From Diplosphaera chodatii (Eukaryota > Chlorophyta > Trebouxiophyceae > Prasiolales > Stichococcaceae): DNA of 64,000 nucleotides. Shown here in pieces: positions 10,657-21,716 of the stretch (the stretch's first letter is position 1; each line of letters opens with the position of its first letter). The stretch spans positions 558,001-622,000 of the forward strand of contig JAALGY010000015.1 of NCBI GenBank assembly GCA_032358165.1, in the 5' to 3' direction. The position numbers and the translations under genes are program-made. Under the pieces are notes generated by a model. It worked only from the letters and a program-made list of their open reading frames with translations, made no database searches and was not told where the DNA came from.

Positions 10657-12864
10657 ATGGTGGATGCACAGACCGCAGACACCCTGAAGGTCAGCGCTTG
10701 CTTATATCGCTGGTTTTGTATGTGGAGATTGTTGAAGTGCGCGCATGAGTCACGCAACGGTGTTCAATTGACGCTGTACGTACCAGCGCTGAGGGTACAA
10801 CGCGCCCCTGCAGGCAGTGAACACATTCCTGGGCAAGTCGGACGGCAGGGACAAGCTGTGCGCAACAGTCCAGGTTTGACCGTGCGGACTGGCCCCGTTG
10901 ATGTGCCGGCTACCTCCAAGACTCAGGCTGCACGACCGCACTGCCTGCTCCAACTCGTCATGCGTGGCTGGCACCGCAGTACGCGTGCATGTTCATCGCC
11001 GCTGGGCAGCCTGGAGACGCGCGTAAGATCATGGCATCGGTCGCAGCCGCCCGCAAGGTGTTCCGCATCCTCAGGGTGAGTGGGTGCAGCCGACGTGTGT
11101 TGAAGCCCCTCCGCGATGTTGCCGCTGGGCTGGCGCGATTGTCTGAGTGTGTGCATTCCCATGCGGCAAATCATCGATCCCCGGGACAGCTTGCCAACCA
11201 CTGACCTAACTACCTGTTGACCGCAGCCGCTGGAGAATGTCACGCCCCTCCTCATCCAGCCGACGTTCCTGGACTCGCAGCCGCTGCACACGCAGGCCCT
11301 CAACAAGGTGAGCTGCTGGCCTCCTGTAACTTGCTTCCTGCGCTGAGGATGGGCAGCTGCTGCTGCCAGTCCTGACCATGATACACCTTGTGCCAGGCGG
11401 GCTGCACAGCTGTTGCACGTCCAGACGGCTCGCGGCATTCAGCATTGTTTCTGCGCTGGAAGAAACACATATGTGCAGCGGAGTGACGGCTCGTGTGCTG
11501 TCTGCAATGGCTACAGCTCAAGTTGCTGCTGAACGCAATTTACTTTGGGGCGGACCATGTGGTGTGGGCCAGCCAGGCGGGCCTCACCACCAACAAGGCG
11601 CTCGTGGACCGTGCCCAAAAGGTGCGCTCAGATGATGCTCAGACAAGCCGAGACTGGGTCCAAGGCACGGTGCAAAAGGTTGATGGTCGATGGCCAGTGG
11701 CACGAGCATGAGCATTGGTGGGGTGTTGCTCTGGGCAGAAAGCTCAAAGGCAGCATAGGTGTTACTTCGTAGCTACAGCCACTCTGTTCCACGCTTTGCT
11801 TGTAGAGATTCTGAGTGAACCGGGATGCGCCTTACAGGTGTCGCTGTACTCCTGGCTGGGCGCCTCCTGCTGCACCATTGCCGCGGAGCTCACAGAAATC
11901 CTCCGCGCTGCGCTACCCGCCATCCTGGTGCGACGCCTCCCCACCGCGCACACCCTGCTCATTGGCAGCAGTGCCTGGTCTGGCTCGTGCTCCACCCGTG
12001 ACCGTGCACAGTTGTATCAGTCGTCTGATGGATTCGGTGAAGTCAGCTGACCAGTTCGATAGATGACAGTCCGCGCAAACCACAGCGGCTGAGGAGCTGT
12101 GCACGGTCATCGTTTTCAACACCCAGATCAGCACATGACCCTAAACCCTACACCCTAAACCCAACAGCAACCTACTCCGTGGCGCAGGTGCAGGAGCCGG
12201 AGGAGGAGGACGCTGTGTACCTGCGGCGGCAGCAGGCCGCGGTGGACGCCATCAACAAGCGGGGCCTGACCCTGTTCCACGCCGGCGTGCAGGTGCGCCC
12301 GGGGCCCGCGCCGCCCGCCGCCTCCCCTGTGCCTGATCCACGATGCCGCTGCAAACCACGGCTGGCACAGAGGGCGTGAGGAGCAGCCACTGTGTCCATC
12401 GAGTGTGCGCAGGTTGGGGGTACGGAAGGGTGTTGCAGTTGGATAGTGTTGCTGCGCAGGCGCTGCTGGCGGTGGGGCTGCTGCAGCTGCGGCCATGGAA
12501 GCCGCGTGCAGTCGGCTTCCTGGGCGTCGTCGCCTCCGCCGTCAACTGCTACATGTGCGACACCCGCCGCCTTCTGCACACGCTGTGGTGGATGTGTAGT
12601 TGTCGGGTGCTGCAAACTGCTGACGGATCGACTGCGCCCCGCAACATGATGTGGGCGTGTGCAAAGCCATCCGTGCACGATCGCAGACGCACACCCATTC
12701 CATGCTGGCTGGTGCGACGCAGGCTGTTCCCGCCGCTGCCGAAGCCAGCAAAGCAGGTGGAGGGCACCGTGCTCAGGGGCGAGCCGCTGCTCAAGGGCGC
12801 GAGCCCCGCCAAGCTTCCCCCGGCTTCGCCACAGCCCAAGATCGCCGCCGCCAAGACGGCCTGA
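10657..12864 (+). CDS. PEX11: peroxisomal membrane protein 11 (PEX11 family)
   Basis: Nine exons: 10657-10689, 10814-10873, 10980-11075, 11227-11307, 11517-11621, 11838-11927, 12188-12292, 12460-12554, 12723-12864, 268 residues. PEX11 proteins elongate and help divide peroxisomes. Family features: VNTFLGKSDGRDKLCATVQ near the N-terminus, the amphipathic segment SVAAARKVFRIL, KLLLNAIYFGADHVVWASQAG, an SLYSWLGASCC helix, and a C-terminal membrane helix (AVGFLGVVASAVNCYM). Plant and algal PEX11 are about 230-250 residues; the extra length is a Pro/Lys/Ala-rich tail after the last helix (LPPASPQPKIAAAKTA). The junction after exon 6 is the least certain. A telomere-like block lies in the intron before exon 7. 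Confidence 0.82.
12138..12162. repeat. short interstitial telomere-like repeat (CCCTAAA type)
   Basis: Two CCCTAAACCC-type units separated by TACA, inside the PEX11 intron 11928-12187. The unit matches the plant-type telomere repeat used by several chlorophytes. Confidence 0.75.
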
Positions 12865-13487
12865 ACCAGTCGCATGGCACAGCGGTGCGAGCATGGGGTC
12901 CATGCTGCGTCTGGCACATGGTATGCAGCCCAGGAGACAGAAGTCCTGCCTGCAATATCAGGCTGCTCACACATGCTGCTAGGAAGCATGTGTGCGTGCA
13001 GCCAATTGCCAGCTCGGGTGAGCATGGCCTGAGGAAGGCAGACTGCACTGTATAGCACCCACAGCAGAGTATTCTTTGTGTTGGAAAGGAACGTGTCGAC
13101 AGGATCCGTGTTGTTCAGCTTGTCCCTGGTACCACTGCAGCTGGTGCTAACTTGTGATGTCCACGCCGAGCTGTCAGAAGTGCAGCTTTGTACACTGCAA
13201 ACCAGCAGACGCTTTTCAGGTGGGCGCAAGTCTTTATATCACATGCATCATGATAGTTCTGCCATCACAATCTAGGAATCAACCCCACAATTTGACAACT
13301 TTAGACCTGACTGACTGCGCAACAACATGCAACGCCATATTAGTGGTTCCGAAAGTCCAATGCTGCCAATACTAAACCCTGTTCTGAACGGCAGACACCC
13401 ACAGGCATTTGCCTATCTGTAATTATCTGAGTGAACTCGACCTGACAGTCATCGTGTGAAAACCTGGAACCCTGAATGCCCGGAACT
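12865..13487. other. convergent 3' flanks of PEX11 and the nucleoside transporter gene
   Basis: Roughly 620 bases between two stop codons facing each other. AT-richer than the exons, with no recognisable gene. It presumably holds both 3' UTRs and polyadenylation signals; I could not fix the latter. Confidence 0.4.
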
Positions 13488-16400
13488 TCAGAAACCGCCA
13501 AGGAAAGCCAGGATGATGCCAGTGCCCAGGACCAGACCAGCGCAGTGTGCCGCCTGGCAGCACAGGTTTGAGAGTCATTTCCCATGCTGAAGCCTTGCGG
13601 ATCAGGTGTGTGAGCACTGGCACCCAGCAAGACACCTGGCAACCACACTGTCACCTGATAGGTGACCGCCAGGATGCCGGCGGCAGTGGCCTTCTGATGT
13701 GCTGGCATCGCCTTGGGCGCCATCATTGCATTGGTGTTGACGTACCCGTTCAGCAGGAACATGATCGCCACGTACACTGCACACACCAGTGGTAGTCTTG
13801 CACTTGCTTGACAGCAGCCATGAGCGGAGTGCTGTATTGTAGCATGAGTGTGCCCTGCAGCACAGTTGAGCCAGCCGATCGTGGCCCACCGCAGGCGAGC
13901 GTGTCACTGATCAGCCAGGGCGGCGCCAGGGCGATGTACAGGTAGAACAGCGGCGTGAGCGCCAGCATCAGCAGCCCCAGCGCGAGCACCCCGCCCTGGC
14001 TGTGCAGCGCCAGGCGCTTGACTCGGGGCAGCAGCCGCCCAGTCAAGTCCGCAAACAGCCGCACGAAGAACAGCCACTGCAGCAGCCCAGAACGAGTGCC
14101 ATATGAGATGCTGAAATGGCACATATAATCGAAGAGCAGACTTTCCCATCTCACATGCAAGTAGTCAGCCACACCCAGCCAGTTCGACATCACAACAAGT
14201 ATCTCCATCATACACACAGGCAGTCACCTTTGGCAGCATGTCGCCCAGAGCTCCACTGGTGGGTACATAGGTGATGAACGGAAAGATCAGCAGCCCAATT
14301 GTGCCCGATGTGAAGAGCCCCGCCTGCAGGCCCATACATGCACACCATCGTTCGGTGTGGTTCCAATGCACGCCACACAGGGATGCCAATGTCTGCATGC
14401 GGTGATGCAAGGGTGTGTGCAATGCAGTGGAAGAAGACCCTCATCAGCAACATGCTCGAAATGCGATGGCATCACATTGAGCGGGCTGTGTGCACGAGGA
14501 GCACCAACCTGGATGGGCCACATCCTGTGCATGGTGTCCAGAGCATTGGCGGACGCACGCTGCACATCCTGGCGCGCAGCAGACGCAATGCTAGCGATGC
14601 TGGCGGCTGAGTCCACCCGCGTCATGCCGTCAGCACCTACACCCGATGCACTTCTTCCTTTGCAGCTGATCATTGCAGCTGACCAATGTGTGTGCTCAAC
14701 GATGACACCACAGCACAGCAACAGCAGGATGCAGCGATGAAGGCTTTTCAACGCCCTGGCACTGCACTAATACAACCGCAATCTGTAGGATGATGCCACA
14801 CCAGCATGATGCCGACGAGGGCTGCTGAATGGCCTCTTGCGGGGTGATACCCCCGGGTCATCGCCGGCGGCGTGCTGCCGGGCTGATGTGCCGAAACCAG
14901 CCACGCCGCTGCCCGGCTGCCTGCTGCCCACTGCAGGGTTAGAGCTGCTGGACAAGGCCTGTGAGCCATGCTGCTCCGCGGCTGCTGGGTGCGCTAAGGC
15001 TGGCACAGAGCCAGGGACGCGCAGTGCTGCTATGCCCGGCGGCGCTGGTTCTTCTGTGTGCAGGCTCCCAAGGTGGCGAGTATGGTGATGGCCATGGCGC
15101 CCTGAGCCTTCTCGGCTGCGGCTGCCAGGCGCCCCCCGCTCCGCCTGGACGGTGGCTCGCCACACATCGTCCTCCGGCACGCTGTCCTCTCCGGTGTGGC
15201 TGTGGCGGTCCAGCAGCAGCGTCGTCTCGCCGTCCGACACGCTCTTGAAGAAGTCCAGCGGGCTGATGGCCAGCAGCGCGCCCATGCTCCCGACGCGCGG
15301 GACGCCGTGGTGGCCGCTGCCCTCTGCTGCGTCGGCGCCGTGCCAGCTTCCGCCCCGCGAGCCCCGGCTCTGCGGCGACCCACCCTCCAGCGCCGTGTCA
15401 TCCCCCTGCAACCAGCGCGAGGTGCACACTCAGCAGCTCCACCAATCTGTGCAGTTCCATCCGACGCACTGTCATCGGCAATGCCACTGCAAGCACATTC
15501 ATGCGTATGTCAGGGCGGCACCGGTAAACACCTCTAGCAGCCCAGAGGCAGACACAGCCGGGCACCAGATCTGACAGCTGTGCAGCTTGCGCACCAGCAG
15601 GGGCTCGTCAAGGCTGGCCTCCTTCTGCAGCTGGCTGGCCGGCGCATCGGCGGCCTCGATGGAGCGCCAGTGCCGGATGAGCAGCGACACCGCTGACGCC
15701 ATCCCCAGCAACACCAGCCCTGCGTGTGGTGTGGTGCTGCTGAGGATCAAGATGCGCATCTCTGATTCAGACGATCTCGTGCAGATGGCACACATGCCAA
15801 CCTGCAAGCAGCTGGCAGGCTTGCACCTGCACAGGTTCCGTACAGCAGCCCCTCGTCCTTCTCTGACGGGCTGGACCCCATGCGCAGCAGGACCTCCACC
15901 GCCAGCACAATTGCGCCACTGCACCCATGAAATATCAAACCGTCCAATGTGTTCTGGTGCACGATGTAGTATGCTACGTCGAGAGAGCGGGCCACGTCTG
16001 TTGCTGTTTCCTCTGATCATACAAGTGTAGGTGCTGCACCTTCCGACACAGCCAAGGCCCAATGCGATGGTGTTCTTGTTGGCAAAGCGCGCCACCAGCT
16101 GGTAGCTGGCAGAGAAGGAGATGCCATGGGCGACGCCCAGCGCAGCTATCGTGCCCAGCAGCAGTCTGCATCACGACGGTTCCTTCATTGGAGCACGCCT
16201 CATGTGATGCAATTGTCTGATGTGCCGTGCAGATCTGCAGGGTCAGCAGCAATGGCGTATCCGAGCAGGTTGCAGCCTGCTCCCGCACCCAAGGCGGCTG
16301 GGCTCAAGCGGGAACACCACAGCAATGATGAAGCAGCCGCCTGTGCCGATGATGAGGCGGCCAAGTACCGTCTTTGAAACACCTGCAATCAGAATAAGGC

Positions 16401-17050
16401 AGTCAGAAAGCAGCTGGTACAAGCTTAATAACTGGACGAGGATACAGAACATGCGAGCAACTCGAGGGCGGCCTCCTCACCAAAGGTGTCGTCCAGACGC
16501 TCGTCCACCATGCTGGACAACGCCAGCAGTGGGATGCTGGGCAGGTAGTACATCTGCAGGTGGCCGGACAATGAAGCAATTGTATGGTTGCACAGCATAC
16601 AGTGGCAGCTTCAACAAAGCGTGCTGACATTTGCGGCCTCTCGTGTGTCACACTCACCATGTTCATCTTCAGCAGCACCGAAGGCCCGTACAGCTTCCTG
16701 TAAAAGCTGAGCTCAGAGCACTGTGCCATCCAAATGCATGTATAGCCCACCTGCGCATGCATCCCTGGAACCTGCCACCGCCGTATGCTTGAAACATGCC
16801 CACTACGTCCACTGCCATTGTAGTCCGCATCACGTCGAGCATTTACATAGTGCTGAACTCACCGACATGAAGAAGAACTTGACCACGGTCCACTTGCCAC
16901 CTGCACCGTTACACCATCGCGTGTTCATAGAAGCGCCTGCTGCACAGCACTCATGTGCAGTGGGTGACACACATTAGGTCCAATCCATTGAAACACGCCG
17001 GCTGTACCCTTAATCTTCGTGGTCGGTTCATGGAAGCCAGCACCACCCAT
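13488..17050 (-). CDS. equilibrative nucleoside transporter (SLC29/ENT family)
   Basis: Minus-strand exons, 5' to 3': about 17050-16969 (tentative), 16900-16863, 16720-16658, 16553-16451, 16382-16289, 16165-16040, 15918-15833, 15719-15532, 15405-14802, 14636-14509, 14323-14228, 14076-13890, 13776-13655, 13553-13488; phases agree throughout. About 660 residues. The protein moves nucleosides or bases across a membrane by facilitated diffusion. ENT features: YYLPSIPLLALSSMVDERLD, AHGISFSASYQLV followed by GCVGSGAIVLAVEVLL, the late motif FADLTGRLLPRVK (the D..GR of ENTs), and the C-terminal NGYVNTNAMMAPKAMP then a final helix CAGLVLGTGIILAFLGGF. One 604-base exon encodes a hydrophilic loop of about 200 residues between the two halves, longer than usual. 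The first exon is the weakest part. Confidence 0.78.
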
Positions 17051-17493
17051 GTTGCTGCACTTGACAACCCAGCGCTCGCAATGCGCCGCGCCTCAGTCCC
17101 TCAAATGGCACGCTGACGCGATGCTCCGCATCGCTTCCAGTAACTTTCCAGGCATATAGGCATGTTGTCTGCACCCAGTGCAACAGAACCTCCACTACGC
17201 GGAGGTCAAGCTGCTTTGACTAGGGCAGACTGCATTCAGCTGGAGACACCACAAGCCAGCTTGACTCAGGATAGCAACTCTATTGGATGCACCAGCTTCA
17301 ATATGTGCAGTTACTGCGTATGCACATCATTTCGTGGCTTTGGCGCTGCTCGCATCATGCACCTCGAAGATGCACCTTTGCCAGGTCAGCATCGCCACCC
17401 TTAGTCAGCTTGATGGCCTGCTCTTCGGCAAAGGTGGCCGTGCTCCCACTTGCAAAGACGAAAGGGACGTAGCACTCGACCCTAGCAATGACT
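17051..17493. other. intergenic between nucleoside transporter 5' end and SMYD 3' end
   Basis: About 440 bases between two minus-strand genes. No gene recognised; it should hold the promoter of the transporter gene and the 3' UTR of the SMYD gene. Confidence 0.35.
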
Positions 17494-20258
17494 TCATGCA
17501 ATAGCATCTGGTGGAAGCACTCGTCTGCTGGCCTGGATCTCGTGCCGCAGCTGCAGCATGTCGACCACAACATCGCAGCGGTCTCCGTTCGTGATCTGCA
17601 GGATGTGCGCGGCTGTCTCAGCGGCCTCGGCAGCTGTGTCATCAAGCTCCAGCACCGCGGCAACCTTCGCAATGTGCGCCCAAAGCAAGCCGAGATCCGG
17701 CCACGGCTGCGCAGCAGCAGATGAACAGCTTGAAACGACCCTCGTCACTCATGGCTTGGACTCGAGCGGAAGCGCCTTACTGCACGGTGGCCCTCCTGAC
17801 TTCGAACCTGTTTGTATATGATCTGGTAGGTGGGCAGCAGCTCGCGCGCCGTCCGCAGGGCCAGCTCCCACTGCTGCGCGACAACTGCCGCCCGCAGCAG
17901 CGTGTCACGCAGCTTCAGGAGCAGCCCATGATGGGGCCCAAAAGCTTTGGAAAACTGCGCCAGGGCCGCCTGTGCAAGCAGCAGCATGCACCCACTGATG
18001 CATGCTGTTGCGGACCTATCCGCGTGCTGATTCCTAACAGGAGCAAAGACGCATTGCAGATGTGATAGTGCGTTCAGCGCTGTGGCACCTGCAGGCGCCT
18101 AGCTGCGAAGACGCCGTTGCCATCTGCTAGCATCTGCTCTGCCTCGTTCAGCGCCACATAGCAATGTAGCGCCGCAAAGCGGTAGACGCTCACAAGCTGC
18201 TGACTGACTGCAGGAGCAGCGCCGCGCTTTGCATCAGCGCCTGGTGGACTGGCAGTCCCACCAGAGCCACTGCCGCTGGCTGGCGGTGCTGCTGTGCTGC
18301 CTGCAGAGACCGGATGATGGGCGTCGCTGCCACTGGTGACAAAGAAGCTTTGTCCCCAGCACTGCACGCGGATGTGCTGCCGAGGGTCTGGGCCCTCGTC
18401 CCCAGCCTCGAGTGCCGCCATAGCAGACTCCATGCTGCTGAATGTGGTGCGGGCGCCTGTGCTGGGGCCTGGTCTCGATGAGCCGCTGCCTGCTGGCATG
18501 CTGCTGCCGCCGTCGGGGATGCACTCCATCAGCACGAAGGCATCTGCACAGGACGTTGCCAGGCGCTTCGAGTAAGAGTACGTTCAGCACCAATGGGGCA
18601 CAGTGAACCCACGATCAGCACAGCGGCCATGCACCGACCAGATATCCGACAACAGCACAGACCAAACTCACCTGACAGTTGGAACCCTGCCATTTGGGCC
18701 GGCAGCCCTGTCAGCTGCCTGTCGATGTCGTGCAGCGGTCCCGGCGGCCGTGACGAGACAGTCACGCTGAGGCCCAGATCAGCGCCGGGTGTATCTGTGG
18801 TTGTCAAGGCGGGCTCTGCCTGCTGCAAGTCCTCCGCCTTTGACCCAGCGTCGATGTCGAAGTGGTAGTGCTGCAGCAGGAAGGCGCGCCGCTCCAGGCG
18901 TGTGGCCTTCAGATCCATGTAGCTGATGGTGACCTCCTCGCCAGGCTCAATCGTGCGCACCGCCCTGCAAATATGCCCATGCGCTTCCACAGATACAACT
19001 GTGAGCTTGGTACAGCTTGAGCAAGCATCATATTCAGTGCATGGCCAACTGGAGGAGGGTTGTCGAGGGCACCTCACCTGAAGATGATCGAGCTGCCTTC
19101 AAAGCTCTGCACTCCATTGGGCTCGCAGCTGTGGTTGATCATGGCCCCCGAGGGGTAGAGGCCCACACCTGCAGATCATCCAGCTTTGTGTTCCTGTATA
19201 TGCCAACGAAACCTGCAATGCGACCCTGGTCAAGACCAGAGCAACCCAAATCTCGGCCACATACATGCATGAAGCAGAATCTGAGTGACCTGGCACACCT
19301 AGTGGCTGCAGCTCGGTGTTGCAGATGGTGTGGTTATTGCAGGCGAAAGCCGCCAGCAGCCTGGCAACGTCTCTGGCAGGCACGCCAGTATCGGCATCCA
19401 CCTTGCCATACATGTACAGCCTGCGGTACTCAGAAGGCATCACTATATGGCGACCACATGGCACTGCAGCAGACGTTGGGCCTCCGTGGCCTGCAATGCT
19501 GCAGTATTGTGTGCTGGCAGGGGTTGCAGCCCATCTGCAGGTGCATACCTGGTCAACCCCGCCATCTGTGCAAAGCTGGTCTTCCGCTCGGGGCTGAGCT
19601 GTTCCCAGTGGTTCTCCAGCAGCTGCACCTGTGCAAAGCTGCCGCCGCCAAGCCGCGAGCCACTGACCGCCGGTGCTGCTTCAGCGCCATCCTGCGCCTG
19701 ACTGCATGCTTCCACCTTGGGATGTGGACATGAGCAGATAGCGAGGCTGCGCAGGATGATATGGAGGCATTGAACATGCACACAGGCCTCGTTCACAGGC
19801 TCACTTCTCAGACTGCCACAGCACACGCGCAGCAAGCCGCACGGTCGGCGGTGGCACGCGGGGCGCAATGCGCGCCAGCGCCTTGCACTCCCGCTGGTGG
19901 GCTGGCCATGCCGCCTTCTGTGCAGCCCGACTAGAGTACCTGCCGATCGATATCACATATCCATACTCATCTGCGTGGCTGCATGTTGGTCGCTTACACA
20001 GTGACTCATCCAGGCGCAGACAGGACTGCAACCGGGACGTGGGATCACTGGCACTCACCAGACAAGCTTGCAGCGTGCGCAACGCTTCAGGTCTGGTGCA
20101 GGCAGGAAGGTGTGATCACACAAGTCCGTCTGCTGATCGTCATACAGCACAGCAGCGTAGGGACGCTGCGATAGTATTTGCTGACCCGCGCTGATGCGCT
20201 GCTGGGCCTTCAGGTGCCGACCGCGCTGTTTGTCCAGAGCCACACTCCATGCAGCCAT
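17494..20258 (-). CDS. SMYD-like SET-domain lysine methyltransferase with degenerate MYND finger
   Basis: Exons 5' to 3': 20258-20059, 19939-19805, 19701-19549, 19420-19299, 19168-19078, 18964-18672, 18543-18089, 17969-17808, 17706-17494; 607 residues. The order is that of SMYD proteins: split SET N-part (GRHLKAQQRISAGQQILSQRPY), a MYND region, SET core with CNNHTICNTELQPLGVGLYP, the cofactor-site motif GAMINHSCEPN, and IEPGEEVTISYMD, then a C-terminal helical (TPR-like) region with ALAQFSKAFGPHHG and LGLLWAHIAKVAAVLEL. SMYD enzymes methylate lysines on histones or other proteins. The MYND finger lacks several metal ligands: KLVWYSSRAAQ stands where a YC..CQ motif is expected. A Ser/Gly-rich insertion (exon 18543-18089) separates SET from the C-terminal helices. 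Confidence 0.82.
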
Positions 20259-20682
20259 TGTGGATCAATACGGCTGCGGTCAGATGGCCGAACGCTAACA
20301 AGGTATTGCCGTTCAGGCTGGCAGGGCGCTATTGGTTGCTGGCCTTGGCATGATGCTTGTCAAGCTGACGTCTGGCACACATGCGCGCCGCAGGTGCATG
20401 TGTTTCCATGTTCAACTGCCCTGGCCAGGGATCGCGCTTCCCTCTGGCAAGCAGCGAGCAAACGTTGTAAGGACGTCTCGCAGCATGGTGGAGCGACACA
20501 GCATGCTAGATCGGCAGTTGGCAATGGCATGTGTTGGCGTGCTCACGTCAACTTACGCCGTTTCACAGGCAAGCAGGAGTGGCTTTACCATGTGGGCCGT
20601 ATACCCTATGCGTCAGGAAAGCCGAGGCGGCTTGCACTTGCACTCTCTCTCCTTCCCAGGTGCCCCAGCAGCTGCGGCCAGG
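20259..20682. promoter_or_regulatory. divergent promoter region between SMYD gene and eL41 gene
   Basis: About 420 bases between two genes transcribed away from each other. It should contain both promoters and a 5' UTR intron of eL41; acceptor-like TTCCCAG occurs just upstream of the eL41 start. No firm motif. Confidence 0.35.
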
Positions 20683-20754
20683 ATGCGTGCCAAGTGGAAG
20701 AAGAAGAGGATGAGGAGGCTCAAGCGCAAACGGAGAAGGCAAAGGAGCAAGTGA
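20683..20754 (+). CDS. RPL41: 60S ribosomal protein eL41 (23 residues)
   Basis: The 72-base frame encodes MRAKWKKKRMRRLKRKRRRQ followed by RSK and TGA. This is the ribosomal eL41 helix, a tiny, very basic peptide that bridges the two ribosomal subunits. Canonical eL41 is 25 residues; here two residues (the usual KM near the end) are absent. Codons are normal for the genome. A splice acceptor lies just before the ATG, so the 5' UTR is probably interrupted by an intron. Confidence 0.9.
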   Translation: MRAKWKKKRMRRLKRKRRRQRSK

Positions 20755-21716
20755 AGCGAAGCGGGCAGGGTGGGATATTGGCGTGTTTCTTGATATGGGA
20801 TGGGAACACTCCTTTGCTGAGTCTGGGCGGCGCCGATACACTAATGTAACCATGTCCCATGGCATCACTGCGACCGGCATACACTGTCACGACCGTAGCA
20901 GTAGCCGCTGAAGCAACACGAGCATTTGGATGCGATTCCTCAAGCATCAGCAGTTTCCATTGATGTCTGTTGGATGGAATCTCTGCAGCGGGTCCAGTAG
21001 GTGGAGGTAATGCTAACTACTCCATGTACCACTGCCACAGACGGCACCAATGGCGGCGGAAGCTCTGCAGGTGAGTGCAGCTGTAGTCGCAACACTTGTC
21101 AATGACATCTTCAAAGTGATTGCAGCAAAGACAGTTGGCGCAGGAGATGATGGACAGCACGAGTATGGTATCATAAGGTATGTGCAGCTCAACCAGCCTT
21201 ACAAACCTCAGAGCATAGTCATACAAGCACCGAAACATGCCACATCCTCTCCGCATCCCGTTGCATCTTCAGTCAAACCCACCAGCAGCAGATGGGTCAA
21301 CAGATGCCATCTTCACACAATCATCGTTCCAATCGTCTACTGCAAAACTCAACATTGTGGCCCGCAGACGCCCATGACCACACGTGCCTGCCAATACACA
21401 CCACAGCCGCAGCAAATCGTCAGGTGTGGCTAACACGTCATGCAAAACTTCAGCGGTTATCAAGGCGCCCGAGACTATCGCTGCCCAGGTAATGCATGAT
21501 GCTGTGTACCAGTCAGGGCCGCTGATGAAACCTCCAGCCCTGAGGCAACCCCCCGGCGCCTCTAGCTGCTGCCACCCCGCAGTCGCAGGCATGCTGAGCC
21601 GCATGCCGCAAACAGCAGAGCAGCTGCAGTGTTGAGAGTGCGGCCCGGCTGCTCTGGGCTTGGTGGCGTGTGCAACCACACCACAGGTCCCACTTGCTGC
21701 CATCCGTGACTAGGAC
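20755..21716. other. intergenic between eL41 and DUF3110 genes, with one doubtful open frame
   Basis: About 960 bases. The minus strand 21703-21269 is open for 144 codons with a hydrophobic segment (ASCITWAAIVSGALITAEVL), but I recognise no family and the region lacks clear splice signals. It may be a small hypothetical gene or chance. The rest resembles UTR and spacer. Confidence 0.25.

Noticed and set aside
12172..12903. A minus-strand open frame of 243 codons
   Set aside because: It runs antisense across several PEX11 exons and introns and reads as low-complexity Arg/His/Ser sequence.
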